This document shows, piece by piece, positions 43,883 through 53,342 of a stretch of 64,000 bases of DNA; the first letter of the stretch is position 1, and each line of letters starts with the position of its first letter. The notes beneath the pieces are model-generated. The model saw only the letters and a program-made list of their open reading frames with translations, did not search any database and was not told where the DNA came from. The stretch comes from Clostridiales bacterium S5-A14a (lineage in GTDB: Bacteria > Bacillota > Clostridia > Peptostreptococcales > Anaerovoracaceae). The stretch is taken from positions 1 through 64,000 of the forward strand of contig JRNA01000019.1 of the NCBI GenBank assembly GCA_000758905.1, given 5' to 3'. The translations under genes were made by a program, and so were the position numbers.

Positions 43883-43954
43883 TTTGTTGTTATATATGCC
43901 GGCTTCGCAAAAATTATATTTTGTTGTGGCCGTGATTAATAACTTTTTACCAAA

Positions 43955-45457
43955 TTAAGCTGCTTTTGCCTTTCCCTTGATAGAAACCTGAGGCTCTTTA
44001 GGAAGTGCAAATAGTGGCACAAATCTGTCAGCACCTGTTAATGTAAGAAGTAGCAGAGATGCAACAGCAATCATTGCCATGAAGTTGTACTGGATAAAGT
44101 TTACAGGTTTAAACTTAAATAGAGGATATACGTTTGCTGCGATACCTACATAGAATGCAAGGTATACGTGCCATGGAATAAGCTGAGAACCGAATACTCC
44201 CATTGCGTCTCCAAATGTAGCATTTCTAAGTTTCAGTTTGTACATGTCTTCTTCAGAAGCTTCAACGTTCTCTTCAAGGATGTTTTTGATTATAGGACCA
44301 ACTGTTACAATCTGAGCCATTTCGTCAGCTAGAAGCATGTTACCGCCTATGCAGAGAAGTCCGTTGAAGAACATAAGAGTTCTTACCTTTCCTGATATTG
44401 CAACAATTCCTTTTGCAAGTGGTTCAAATGCGTGCATTGCCGCCATGATTCCACCGAATGCAGCTACCCACATCATCATTACAACTACCCAAGCACCGGC
44501 TTCAGAGAAACCGGACATGATAAGGTTAAGATATTCGTTTAGACCACTCTTTTCGAAGTTAGGACCACCGAATGTAGTAGTGCCTGCAAAGAGTCCAAGG
44601 ATGTAAGCTGATACAATTCCTGAACCGATACACATGAAAGTGTTAACTCCTGCAACAGCAAGACCGATTACCAAGATTAGAGGAATGATCATGTAAAGTG
44701 CAACACCTTCCTGAACCTGAGTTAGAAGATCGATAGCAACAGGCTTTTTCTCCTGAATATATGCGATAGCATCTGGAGCTTCAGCGTTGAGCTTATCGAA
44801 TACTCCGGAAGCATCTGCAGTCTCTCCTGGAAGACCCATAACTGTTGCTGCAACAAAGAATGCGATGATTGCAAGAATTAGGCATCCAATTGACCATACT
44901 CCTTGTGATCTGATTCTGTCGATAACTTCAACTCCCTGGATACCAGAAGATACGATTGTAGTATCAGAAATAAGACCGATGTTATCTCCAAAGCATGCAC
45001 CACCTGCGATGGCGCAAGTAGTCAAAACAACGTCTCCTCCGACGATGTTGTTGAGCCATAGGAAGATTGGAGCACATGCTGCAAAAGTTCCCCAAGATGT
45101 ACCTGTAGCAACTGAAAGTACAGCTGTAACAGCGATTCCAACTACAGCGACAGTTTTACCTGTAACACCTAGTGAAAGAGCGATGATTACGGCAGAAGCA
45201 CCTACACCTGTTGTCATAAATGCAGAAGCCATTGCGTAAGCAAACATTAGAATGAATAGAGCGATAAGGATGTGAGATACACTACCAATCGCTGCATCAA
45301 GCATGTCTTTAAACTTTAGTCTCTCAGTTACTCCTGCGACTATGCAAGCGCAAATAGTTGCAATTGGAGCTGCAATAAGAGCATCCATCCCGGACATCAT
45401 AAGTGCTGCAAGTACAGCAACCGGAACGAACTTAAGAATTGCTTTAAGTGTGTTCAT
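43955..45457 (-). CDS. NhaC-family Na+/H+ antiporter-like transporter
   Basis: A 500-residue integral membrane protein with about 11-12 helices and the NhaC-type core (GTSWGTFAACAPIFLWL, then GACFGDNIGLISDTTIVSS). Members exchange Na+ for H+ or carry organic substrates in exchange; in amino-acid-fermenting anaerobes NhaC-type genes often lie in lysine or ornithine degradation clusters and may carry the amino acid. AAGGAG precedes ATG 45457. A sigma-54 promoter (45535-45549) drives it, and the divergent gene is a sigma-54 activator with a Kdd-like domain. That makes control by a lysine-pathway metabolite likely. Confidence 0.88.
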   Translation of the reverse strand: MNTLKAILKFVPVAVLAALMMSGMDALIAAPIATICACIVAGVTERLKFKDMLDAAIGSVSHILIALFILMFAYAMASAFMTTGVGASAVIIALSLGVTGKTVAVVGIAVTAVLSVATGTSWGTFAACAPIFLWLNNIVGGDVVLTTCAIAGGACFGDNIGLISDTTIVSSGIQGVEVIDRIRSQGVWSIGCLILAIIAFFVAATVMGLPGETADASGVFDKLNAEAPDAIAYIQEKKPVAIDLLTQVQEGVALYMIIPLILVIGLAVAGVNTFMCIGSGIVSAYILGLFAGTTTFGGPNFEKSGLNEYLNLIMSGFSEAGAWVVVMMMWVAAFGGIMAAMHAFEPLAKGIVAISGKVRTLMFFNGLLCIGGNMLLADEMAQIVTVGPIIKNILEENVEASEEDMYKLKLRNATFGDAMGVFGSQLIPWHVYLAFYVGIAANVYPLFKFKPVNFIQYNFMAMIAVASLLLLTLTGADRFVPLFALPKEPQVSIKGKAKAA

Positions 45458-45534
45458 TAAAAGTTCTCCTTTTCTTTTAGATAATAATAAATAAAAACAA
45501 TTTAGGTGATAAACTCACCATCTCTATTATAGAA

Positions 45535-45549
45535 GCAATTATCGTGCCA
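45535..45549 (-). promoter_or_regulatory. Sigma-54 (-24/-12) promoter of the NhaC-type gene
   Basis: On the minus strand TGGCAC (45549-45544), five bases, then TTGC (45538-45535), followed by TT. This matches the sigma-54 consensus TGGCAC-N5-TTGCW fully. Transcription would start near 45524, giving a leader of about 65 nt. It lies in front of a gene divergent from a sigma-54 activator. Confidence 0.9.
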
Positions 45550-45603
45550 AAAGGTAAAAGTTAAATAACATACATCCACTTAAGATAATGATAAAAATAA
45601 AAC

Positions 45604-45640
45604 ATGGGATTTTTAAGTGATTTTATGGGAATTTTTTAAG
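45604..45640. repeat. Direct repeat upstream of the sigma-54 promoter
   Basis: ATGGGATTTTTAAG (45604-45617) recurs as ATGGGAATTTTTTAAG (45625-45640), 21 bp apart, or two helical turns. It lies between the candidate activator sites and the -24 box and could bend DNA or bind an accessory protein. Function not shown. Confidence 0.4.
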
Positions 45641-45724
45641 ATAAAAATACTATTTTGTGTCCTTCAGATTTACAAAATTCGGAAAGAAAAGAATAAAATA
45701 AGGCTATATTTTAAAATTTGCAAA

Positions 45725-45780
45725 CCAAAAGTGGGTCGGCAAAATATTTACGAGCCAAATTTGGGTCAAAACCATTGACC
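45725..45780. promoter_or_regulatory. Candidate activator-binding sites (UAS) for the Kdd-like sigma-54 activator
   Basis: CCAAAAGTGGGTC (45725-45737) and CCAAATTTGGGTC (45755-45767) are direct repeats 30 bp apart, about three helical turns. The second overlaps GGTCAA-N5-TTGACC (45764-45780), a perfect inverted repeat. They stand about 175-230 bp upstream of the -24 box, the usual distance for enhancer sites. TTGACC is also a possible -35 element for the regulator gene, with TAAAAT 17 bp later (45798-45803), so autoregulation is possible. Confidence 0.6.
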
Positions 45781-45871
45781 TAAGAGTCAGAAAAATATAA
45801 AATATATACTGAATTTATGAAAGATACAATCTCTGTGTCCAAGTAAATCTCTTGTTCTAATAGATTTTTAT

Positions 45872-45901
45872 TTGACAGGCAGAATGAAGCAATAATATAT
45901 A
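45872..45901 (+). promoter_or_regulatory. Candidate sigma-70 promoter of the activator gene
   Basis: TTGACA (45872-45877), an 18-bp spacer and TATATA (45896-45901), 21 bp before ATG 45922. The -35 element is consensus and the -10 is fair. It is an alternative to the TTGACC promoter further upstream. Confidence 0.5.
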
Positions 45902-45921
45902 AAACCTGGAAGGAATAATAT

Positions 45922-48021
45922 ATGAAGAATTTTGGACTATCAAGAGTTATTTCACCTAAGGGCGTACTGCCCGTTGCCGCTTGGGAACTAGACAACTCAC
46001 CAACAATTGGGGAAGGCGAGGCCTTACTTCACATTGATAAGATTCAAATGGAAAAAGAAAGCTTTGGACAAATATGTTCAAGCTGCGGATATGATGTTGT
46101 AAAGATAAAATCGAGAATCATCGACATAATCAACAAAAGAGGCAAACTCCAAAATCCATACACGAAGACAGGAGGAGTATTCGTCGGAAAGATGATAAAT
46201 ATGGGTAAGAACTACTTGAATTCAGAGGGCTTTCAGATAGGTGAAAGTGTCTGCTGCGTATGTTCTACCTGCGGCATCCCCATGAAAATCGGAAGCATAG
46301 ATTCAATTGATTTTACATATGGACAGATAAACTGCAGTGGATACGCGATTGTATTTGATACAACTCCACTGAGACGTCTTTTGCCGGGAATAAAGGATGA
46401 ATTCATTCTCACGGCCGTGGATGAGGCCGGAAATTTATACGGTTTATACAAAATTGCCAAATCTGAAAAAATACAGTCCGCTATGATCATAGGAAATACT
46501 CCGATTGCCACAATGCTTTATGCACAGGCTATGAGAGAGGCTATGAATGATAATGGGATCGCGGGTAGCATATCAGTTATAATAGATCAGAATTTAACAC
46601 ATTCGGTTCAAAAAGAGACCACGGTTTCGGCACTTGAAGGCATCGTGGACGAAATCTATTTTGTTGATCTGGTTAGGCCAATAGAAGCCGTAAAAGAAAT
46701 GATGGAACTGGACCAGATTTATAAGGGAATTGTGGACAAGGTCGTGGTAATTGAAGACGTTCTTGGAGCGGAGAGCCTTGCGGTTTCGCTTGTCAAGGAA
46801 GGGGGACATGTGTTTTTCTCATCCGCTGGTAACCACTATTGGACGGCTGCCGTTGCGACAGAGGGGCTTGGTAAGGAAGTTCATATGCACGTTTTTGACC
46901 AATATGTTGAGGAGCATCCCGAGTTCACATTTATGATTGTAAAGAAACTAAAGGAAAACATGGAAAAAGCGGGTGAACTCTGGCATGAGATTAAAAAAGA
47001 TTTTTTGTGGACGATGCTAGATGACGAAACGGATGAGACAGGCTTGGGAAGGGTCGGTGAGAAAGGAAATTTTGTTTTTAAAAGCCCTGCAACAAAAAAA
47101 CTTGTTGATGAGGTGCTAAATATTGCAAAATACGACTGCAATGTGATAATCCAGGGTGAAACCGGAGTCGGCAAAGAAAAAATTCTCGAGCTTATACACG
47201 AAAATAGCAGTAGGAGGAGCGGACCGTGTATAAAAATAAATTGTGCGACAATCAACGAAGGACTGGCAGAATCCGAGATTTTTGGTTATGAAGAGGGTAC
47301 ATTTACTGGAGCCAGAAGCGAGGGCAAGCATGGGTATTTTGAAATGGCGAACAACGGTATTTTGTTCCTCGACGAAATAGGCAGTTTGCCGCTACATCTT
47401 CAATCTAAATTGTTGAGAGTGCTTCAGGAGAGTCAGTTCTACAGGGTGGGAGGTACCAAGCCCGTTAATACGAATGTCAGGGTTGTAGTTGCGAATAATG
47501 TGCCGCTAAAGGAACTTGTGGATCATGGAGCATTCAGGGAGGACCTTTATTATAGATTGAATATTTGCACGATAGATGTGCCGCCACTTAGGGAGAGGCG
47601 TGAAGACATAGTCTGCCTTGCGGAGTTTTTTGTGAATGACTGGTCTAAGAAATATTCGATTCACAAGGAGATTGAGTCCCATGCTCTGAGAGCCTTGTTT
47701 TATTATTCGTGGCCAGGAAATGTCAGAGAACTTGAAAATGTTATGCACAGACTCGTGATTAAGAGCAAGGGGGATATCATAACAAAACTTGATGTAGATC
47801 AATTAATCCACGCAGAGGGCGGGAAGACGGGGTTTCCACAGCTTAGGAAATCAAATGGAGGACTTGATTATTCTTTTGATTTCCACGAATTTATGGATGC
47901 ACAGGAAAAAGAAATCATTGCCTATGCAATGGAGCAAGCGGGTTCTACAAGAAAGGCGGCAAGTCTACTGGGTCTTCCTCAGACCACTTTTGCGAGAAAG
48001 AAATTGAAGCATGGGCTCTGA
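45922..48021 (+). CDS. Sigma-54-dependent activator with N-terminal Kdd-like (3,5-diaminohexanoate dehydrogenase) domain
   Basis: A 699-residue bacterial enhancer-binding protein. Residues 1 to about 345 resemble L-erythro-3,5-diaminohexanoate dehydrogenase of lysine fermentation: RVISPKGVLPVAAWELDNSP, SFGQI, RGKLQNPYTKTGGVFVG. The dinucleotide loop of the enzyme is replaced by GNTPIAT, which suggests loss of NAD binding and use as a sensor. The AAA+ domain has Walker A GETGVGKE (412-419), the sigma-54-contact loop as GTFTGA (459-464) instead of GAFTGA, Walker B LFLDEI and an arginine-finger region FREDLYYRLN. The C-terminus (about 655-699) is a Fis-like helix-turn-helix. GGAAGGA precedes the ATG. 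It is divergent from an NhaC-type gene with a sigma-54 promoter. Confidence 0.93.
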   Translation: MKNFGLSRVISPKGVLPVAAWELDNSPTIGEGEALLHIDKIQMEKESFGQICSSCGYDVVKIKSRIIDIINKRGKLQNPYTKTGGVFVGKMINMGKNYLNSEGFQIGESVCCVCSTCGIPMKIGSIDSIDFTYGQINCSGYAIVFDTTPLRRLLPGIKDEFILTAVDEAGNLYGLYKIAKSEKIQSAMIIGNTPIATMLYAQAMREAMNDNGIAGSISVIIDQNLTHSVQKETTVSALEGIVDEIYFVDLVRPIEAVKEMMELDQIYKGIVDKVVVIEDVLGAESLAVSLVKEGGHVFFSSAGNHYWTAAVATEGLGKEVHMHVFDQYVEEHPEFTFMIVKKLKENMEKAGELWHEIKKDFLWTMLDDETDETGLGRVGEKGNFVFKSPATKKLVDEVLNIAKYDCNVIIQGETGVGKEKILELIHENSSRRSGPCIKINCATINEGLAESEIFGYEEGTFTGARSEGKHGYFEMANNGILFLDEIGSLPLHLQSKLLRVLQESQFYRVGGTKPVNTNVRVVVANNVPLKELVDHGAFREDLYYRLNICTIDVPPLRERREDIVCLAEFFVNDWSKKYSIHKEIESHALRALFYYSWPGNVRELENVMHRLVIKSKGDIITKLDVDQLIHAEGGKTGFPQLRKSNGGLDYSFDFHEFMDAQEKEIIAYAMEQAGSTRKAASLLGLPQTTFARKKLKHGL

Positions 48022-48179
48022 TATAATTGCAATAAATAATATTCACTTTCGGGCCTTGATGAGTTATAATTTAAATTAGGTATAGGTAGCAGGAATTCTG
48101 CTAATAAAAGCATTGAAATTATGTCAATTTTCTTAATGACATGTTTCTACCTTTTGGGGAGATCTTTGGGGAGGTTTTC

Positions 48180-49523
48180 ATGCAGGAAGAGAAAAAAATA
48201 GATGCTGTAGAGTGTTTTGTCGAGGATATATCAAAAGCAAGAGAGATATTTTGGATCAATCCTGCAGTTCAAGCAGCCAAAGGCGGTTGTAGGAAATATG
48301 TATCAGACGGTGCGCAAAGTGATAATATTAGCCGTAAAGATATTGATGAGGCAGAAGCGAGGCTTATAAGATTCGCCCCATATATAGAGCGCGTTTTTCC
48401 GGAAACGGAGTCTCAAGGCGGTATTATTGAATCACCTCTTGCTAAAATCCCTAAGATGAAAAGTTATCTTGAATCTCATGGTGACAAAATATTCGGTGAT
48501 CTTTTTCTAAAGTGCGACAGTCATCTGCCAATTTCCGGGTCTGTTAAGGCTAGGGGCGGAATTTATGAAGTGTTGAAATATGCGGAAGAACTTGCGGTCG
48601 CAGAAGGAATTTTGACGTATGAGGATGATTATAGCGTGCTGGCCGAAGACAGATTCAAAGAATTTTTCTCAGGCTACAGTGTCGCAGTCGGTTCTACCGG
48701 AAACCTCGGGATGTCTATTGGAATTATAAGTGCGAAATTGGGCTTTAAAGTTGATGTTCACATGTCTCATGATGCCAAAGAGTGGAAGAAGGAAGTCCTC
48801 AGGAAGGCTGGCGTGAACGTATGCGAATATTCGGGAGATTATGAGAAGGCCGTTGCTGAAGGAAGAAAACTTGCGATGGCCGATCCTAGGTGTCACTTTG
48901 TCGATGATGAAAATTCAATAGATTTATTCCTCGGATATGCGGTTGCAGGAAGGCGATTGGCAAGACAACTTGCAGAACAAAATATTCCTGTCTCAGAGGG
49001 GAATCATCTATATGTATATATCCCATGCGGAGTGGGTGGTGCACCAGGCGGAATAGCATTTGGACTAAAAGATGAATTTGGAGATAATGTGCATATCTAT
49101 TTTGCAGAGCCTGTTCAGGCTCCTGCAATGACATTGGGCTTAATCACAGGTAAGTTTGAGAAGATTTCTGCAACTGACGTAGGACTTTCTGGACTTACTG
49201 AGGCAGATGGGCTAGCAGTATCAAGACCTTCGGCCCTCGTTTCGCCGATAATGCAGAGAATGCTTGATGGCTGCTTTACTGTTAAGGATGAAAGGCTCTA
49301 TCCTTATTTGGCTAATCTAGGTGAAATCGAAAATATTTGGATTGAGCCGTCTGCATGCGCAGCATTCCCAGGACCTGGGCTAGTGTCAGTAAATGTAATA
49401 AATGGCAAAAAAAAGCATTGTCACCCAACTCACATTGTTTGGGCGACTGGTGGAAATGCAGTCCCTGAAAATATAATGCGAGAATATTGTAAAAAGAGTA
49501 GAGATGTTAAGGAGACAAATTGA
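48180..49523 (+). CDS. dsdA: D-serine dehydratase
   Basis: PLP enzyme that converts D-serine to pyruvate and ammonia. The 447-residue protein is close to the 440 of the E. coli enzyme. The PLP lysine is in SGSVKARGGIYEVL, the phosphate-binding glycine loop in CGVGGAPGG, and VGSTGNLGMSIGI is typical. GGGGAGG (48167-48173) six bases before ATG 48180 fixes the start; an earlier ATG at 48141 has none. Whether the true substrate is D-serine or another D-amino acid is not readable. Its stop overlaps the next gene's TTG. Confidence 0.92.
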   Translation: MQEEKKIDAVECFVEDISKAREIFWINPAVQAAKGGCRKYVSDGAQSDNISRKDIDEAEARLIRFAPYIERVFPETESQGGIIESPLAKIPKMKSYLESHGDKIFGDLFLKCDSHLPISGSVKARGGIYEVLKYAEELAVAEGILTYEDDYSVLAEDRFKEFFSGYSVAVGSTGNLGMSIGIISAKLGFKVDVHMSHDAKEWKKEVLRKAGVNVCEYSGDYEKAVAEGRKLAMADPRCHFVDDENSIDLFLGYAVAGRRLARQLAEQNIPVSEGNHLYVYIPCGVGGAPGGIAFGLKDEFGDNVHIYFAEPVQAPAMTLGLITGKFEKISATDVGLSGLTEADGLAVSRPSALVSPIMQRMLDGCFTVKDERLYPYLANLGEIENIWIEPSACAAFPGPGLVSVNVINGKKKHCHPTHIVWATGGNAVPENIMREYCKKSRDVKETN

Positions 49524-50755
49524 GAAATAGATTTAAGAACAAATATTTTCGACTATGGCTTACACTTATTTTGGTCGGAATTGCACTGATAACATTTCAC
49601 TATGTGATTTCCAATATGGGGGATATATCTGGAGCTATCAATACGATAGGAGACATTTTATTCCCATTCCTGTTTGGTGGCGTTTTGGCCTATCTTTTGT
49701 GTCCTGTCTATAACTTTACAGTCAAGTTCACATACCACCGCAGTGCTCCAATGTTCAAAAAAAATCGACAAGCCTTGAATTTCGCGAGGCTCATAGGTTC
49801 AATTGCCTCAATCCTAATACTCTTCCTTGTCGTAGGCGGTGTTTTATGGATGATAATTCCGGAACTGATAAGGAGTATAACAAACATTATTGAGTCTGCA
49901 CCTACAAATTTGAACAAAATAAGGACGCTGATAGAGATGGAACTCAGCAAGGGGTCGCTGTCTTTTGCTGAGCATTCGATACGCGATGCACTCAACCAAC
50001 TGCAGTATAAGGTGGTGAAATGGTCAAAAGAGGGCATTGTTGATAGCCTCGATATCTATATCCAGAAAATAACTGAGGGTGTATTATTTACATTCAGGAC
50101 AATTCTTAAGGTTCTGGTATCCATAATCGTTGCAGTTTACCTGCTTAATGGCAAAGAAGTCTTTCTTGCACAATCAAAGAAAATTATTATCGCTAAGTTC
50201 TCTGAGGAAAATAGAAACAAAATTTTCGACTTTTTCACTTTTACAAACAAGACCTTTGGCGGTTTTATCAATGGCAAAATCATCGACTCCATCATAATCG
50301 GTATATTGACATATATAACTATGAATATAATAGGATTACCATATCCTCTACTCATAAGTGCAATCATCGGTATCACAAATATCATTCCGTTTTTTGGCCC
50401 ATTTATAGGTGCAATTCCGAGTGCGATTATAATCTTGACTGTTGATCCTCTGCAGGCAGTGTATTTTGCACTTATGATACTAGTCATTCAACAGCTGGAC
50501 GGCAATGTGATCGGCCCAAAGATTCTAGGAGGTACTGTTGGACTTCCAAGTTTCTGGATAATGTTTGCGATTGTCATAGGCGGTGGATTGTTTGGATTCA
50601 TCGGTATGGTGCTGGGTGTTCCAGTGTTTGCAATCATCTATTACTATTTCAAAAGACATATTGAAGTTAAACTTGAAGAGAAAAACATGCCTTCTGACAC
50701 CAAGGCATATCAAAAATATGATAAGTACGATATCAAGAGGGAAGAAATTTTATGA
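49520..50755 (+). CDS. AI-2E-family transporter
   Basis: A 411-residue membrane protein with seven to eight predicted helices and the AI-2E motifs (NIIPFFGPFIGAIPSAII and DGNVIGPKILGGTVGL). Members have been linked to autoinducer-2 export, Na+/H+ exchange or other small-molecule export; the role here is open. The start is TTG at 49520, overlapping the dsdA stop, with AAGGAG six bases upstream. murB overlaps its stop as ATGA, so dsdA, this gene and murB are probably one unit. Confidence 0.9.
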   Translation: MRNRFKNKYFRLWLTLILVGIALITFHYVISNMGDISGAINTIGDILFPFLFGGVLAYLLCPVYNFTVKFTYHRSAPMFKKNRQALNFARLIGSIASILILFLVVGGVLWMIIPELIRSITNIIESAPTNLNKIRTLIEMELSKGSLSFAEHSIRDALNQLQYKVVKWSKEGIVDSLDIYIQKITEGVLFTFRTILKVLVSIIVAVYLLNGKEVFLAQSKKIIIAKFSEENRNKIFDFFTFTNKTFGGFINGKIIDSIIIGILTYITMNIIGLPYPLLISAIIGITNIIPFFGPFIGAIPSAIIILTVDPLQAVYFALMILVIQQLDGNVIGPKILGGTVGLPSFWIMFAIVIGGGLFGFIGMVLGVPVFAIIYYYFKRHIEVKLEEKNMPSDTKAYQKYDKYDIKREEIL

Positions 50756-51615
50756 AAATTCTAGAAAATTGCAATATGGCCGAATTTACGTCTTTCAAAG
50801 CTGGTGGAAACTGCGAACGCCTCTTGATTGTCGAGTCTAACCAAGAGTTGGCGCAGGCGCTTACTGAAATTTCCAAGAGCGGCAAGAAACATATTTTGTT
50901 GGGTAACGGAAGCAATACCTTATTTGCAGATGGAATGTACGATGGCACTGTTATCAAGCTTGGAGAGGGCTTCAACAAAATATCTGTCTCCGGTGAGAAT
51001 ATTTCTGCGGGAGGTGCGGTTCTACTATCTAAGGTTGCTCGTGAGGCCATGAACTTTGGTCTGGGGGGACTTGAAACACTGAGTGGTATTCCTGGAAGCA
51101 TCGGCGGTGCTTTGTTTATGAATGCAGGCGCATATGGTGGCGAGATGAGCCATGTTGTGAGTAGAGCCTATGTCATGAAAAGCGATGGCAGTGAGTCGTA
51201 CTGGATATCAAAGAACGATATGGAATTGGGATATAGGACAAGCAGATTCAAAAATAGTCAGGAAATCATTCTTGAGGTTGAATTTAAATTAGAGAAAAAG
51301 CCAAAGCCAGAAATTAAGAGTTTAATGGATGAATATACTGAGAGAAGAAATAGCAAACAACCGCTGACTCTGCCTAGCTGCGGGAGCTTTTTTAAAAGAC
51401 CTGCAGGGCATTTTGCTGGTGCATTGATACAAAATTCTGGACTTGCAGGATATAGCATTGGTGGAGCTCAGGTTTCTGAAAAACATTGTGGATTCTTGGT
51501 GAACAAAGGAGGAGCGACTGCGACGGATGTGCTCGCACTTAAGGATTTGGTACAGAAAACTGTAAAAGAAAAATTTGAAGTTGACCTTGAGCCTGAGGTA
51601 AGGATTATTCTTTAG
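50752..51615 (+). CDS. murB: UDP-N-acetylenolpyruvoylglucosamine reductase
   Basis: Second step of UDP-MurNAc synthesis for peptidoglycan. The 287-residue FAD enzyme is of the short type II class: GNGSNTLFADG, GLGGLETLSGIPGSIGGALFMNAGAYGGEM for the FAD site, the catalytic serine in PSCGSFFKRP and the late Glu in LEPEVRII. The ATG overlaps the previous stop. murB-PHP-rapZ-...-whiA is the usual clostridial order. Confidence 0.97.
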   Translation: MKILENCNMAEFTSFKAGGNCERLLIVESNQELAQALTEISKSGKKHILLGNGSNTLFADGMYDGTVIKLGEGFNKISVSGENISAGGAVLLSKVAREAMNFGLGGLETLSGIPGSIGGALFMNAGAYGGEMSHVVSRAYVMKSDGSESYWISKNDMELGYRTSRFKNSQEIILEVEFKLEKKPKPEIKSLMDEYTERRNSKQPLTLPSCGSFFKRPAGHFAGALIQNSGLAGYSIGGAQVSEKHCGFLVNKGGATATDVLALKDLVQKTVKEKFEVDLEPEVRIIL

Positions 51616-51634
51616 TTTGATTAAAGGTTAAGAA

Positions 51635-52387
51635 ATGAACATTTACGAAAAAAATGGCAAAAAGTATAGGATGATTTGGGATTATCATACCCATACTGTT
51701 TTTTCTCATGGCATAGGAACGATAGAAGATAATGTTAAGGTTGCAATTGAAAAAGGTCTTTCTTCTATTGCGATATCAGATCACGGGCCTGGACACCTAA
51801 CATACGGTGTTAAGCGAAAAGATTTTCCTGTTATGAGACAGATCATAGAAGAACTTAATAAAAAATACAATGAGATAACTGTATTCATGAGCGTTGAAGC
51901 AAATATTGTCAACTCCAGAAATAATCTAGATGTGACAAAATCTGAAGTGGGTTTGTTTGATTTTATCCACGCTGGTTACCACTTTGGAGTGCGGAATGGA
52001 TACATGGTAAGAAACTGGCTATGGTATCATGGACTTGGAAAAATTTTTGAAAATTTCTTAAAGAAGAAAAACACGGAGATGATGGTAGCAGCTATTAGGA
52101 AAAACAAAATCATGATACTGACTCATCCCGGAGATAAGGCGCCAATTGATCTAAAGCAGGTTGCAGAGGCTTGTGAGGAAACCGGTACGCTTATGGAAAT
52201 TAATCCGTGGCATGGACATTTAACGGTTGACGAACTAGTATTTTGTTCTAAATATGACGTTAAATTTGTTATAAGCAGCGATGCTCATAAACCTGAGAAT
52301 GTGGGAAGTTTCGAGCGGGGGCTTGACATGGCCATGGAGGCAGGCATTGGGATTGATAGAATTGTTAACGTTGAGGAAGTATTATAG
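51635..52387 (+). CDS. PHP-domain phosphoesterase (YcdX-like)
   Basis: A 250-residue PHP metal-dependent phosphatase. The metal motifs are readable: DYHTHTVFSHG (His pair), SDHGPGH, and SSDAHKPENVG near the C-terminus. It resembles YcdX more than histidinol phosphatase. It stands between murB and rapZ, a conserved neighbourhood in Clostridia, but its substrate is not known. Confidence 0.88.
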   Translation: MNIYEKNGKKYRMIWDYHTHTVFSHGIGTIEDNVKVAIEKGLSSIAISDHGPGHLTYGVKRKDFPVMRQIIEELNKKYNEITVFMSVEANIVNSRNNLDVTKSEVGLFDFIHAGYHFGVRNGYMVRNWLWYHGLGKIFENFLKKKNTEMMVAAIRKNKIMILTHPGDKAPIDLKQVAEACEETGTLMEINPWHGHLTVDELVFCSKYDVKFVISSDAHKPENVGSFERGLDMAMEAGIGIDRIVNVEEVL

Positions 52388-52450
52388 TAGAACAAAGAAA
52401 TATTAGGATTGAATAAAGGAATTTGTTTGGGGTAGTTCAGAGGAAGTAAT

Positions 52451-53317
52451 ATGGAGAAACTGTCGATATTTTTGGTAACGGGCCTTTCGGGGGCAGGCAA
52501 AACTGTTGTAGCAGACTGGTTTGAAGATAAGGGGTTTTATTGTGTTGACAACATGCCGCCGTCGCTTATTGATAGTTTTGTGGAACTTTCAAAGAGCTCT
52601 GCGCATATAGACCGGATTGCTATAATTATAGACGTCCGTGGCGGAGAGTTTTTTGACGATTTGTCTTCGGCACTTGATAGACTGAAAAATGATCTGAATG
52701 TTGATCTTAAAATTCTTTTTGTCGAAGCCAGTGATAAGGCACTTATGAGGCGATATAATGAGTCTAGGAGGAATCATCCTCTCTTTGTGGGGACATCTGG
52801 TGCTACAGACTCGAATGTTATAGGGAAGGAACGCGAACTACTTGCGGGAATAAGAAAAAGAGCCGATTATGTCGTTGATACTACGGGGCTTAGCGTGGCG
52901 CACCTCAACAATATGCTCGACAAAACATTTAGGGATGATGTGCCGAGTGTGCCTTTTACGATCAATATTCAGTCCTTTGGCTACAAAAGAGGGCTGCCTG
53001 AAACGGCAGATGTGGTAGTTGATATGCGATTTATTCCTAATCCATTTTATGTTAAGAGTCTGAAAAAGTTGACTGGAAGAAACAAAAAAGTTCAGGATTA
53101 TGTGCTGAGGCAGCAGATTACTAGGCTGTTTATCGATGGTTTTTCTAGGCTAATTAAGAGTCTTGTGCCGCATTATCAAAATGAGGGGAAGAAGCATTTG
53201 AATATTGCATTTGGATGTACAGGTGGTCAACACAGATCAGTTGCGCTTGCTGAGGAGTTTGAAAAGATTTTCTCAAGTGCAGGATATTTGGTTACGATAG
53301 AACATAGAGATTTGTAA
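52451..53317 (+). CDS. rapZ: RapZ (RNase adapter protein)
   Basis: P-loop protein that in E. coli binds small RNAs and guides RNase E; in Firmicutes it is linked to cell-wall and central metabolism. The 288-residue protein has Walker A TGLSGAGKT, DNMPP, and the C-terminal GCTGGQHRSVALAE segment. GGAAG precedes the ATG. In most relatives yvcK follows, then whiA; here a kce gene occupies that place. Confidence 0.95.
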   Translation: MEKLSIFLVTGLSGAGKTVVADWFEDKGFYCVDNMPPSLIDSFVELSKSSAHIDRIAIIIDVRGGEFFDDLSSALDRLKNDLNVDLKILFVEASDKALMRRYNESRRNHPLFVGTSGATDSNVIGKERELLAGIRKRADYVVDTTGLSVAHLNNMLDKTFRDDVPSVPFTINIQSFGYKRGLPETADVVVDMRFIPNPFYVKSLKKLTGRNKKVQDYVLRQQITRLFIDGFSRLIKSLVPHYQNEGKKHLNIAFGCTGGQHRSVALAEEFEKIFSSAGYLVTIEHRDL

Positions 53318-53342
53318 TAGTTTTTATAGTATGAACAGATAC

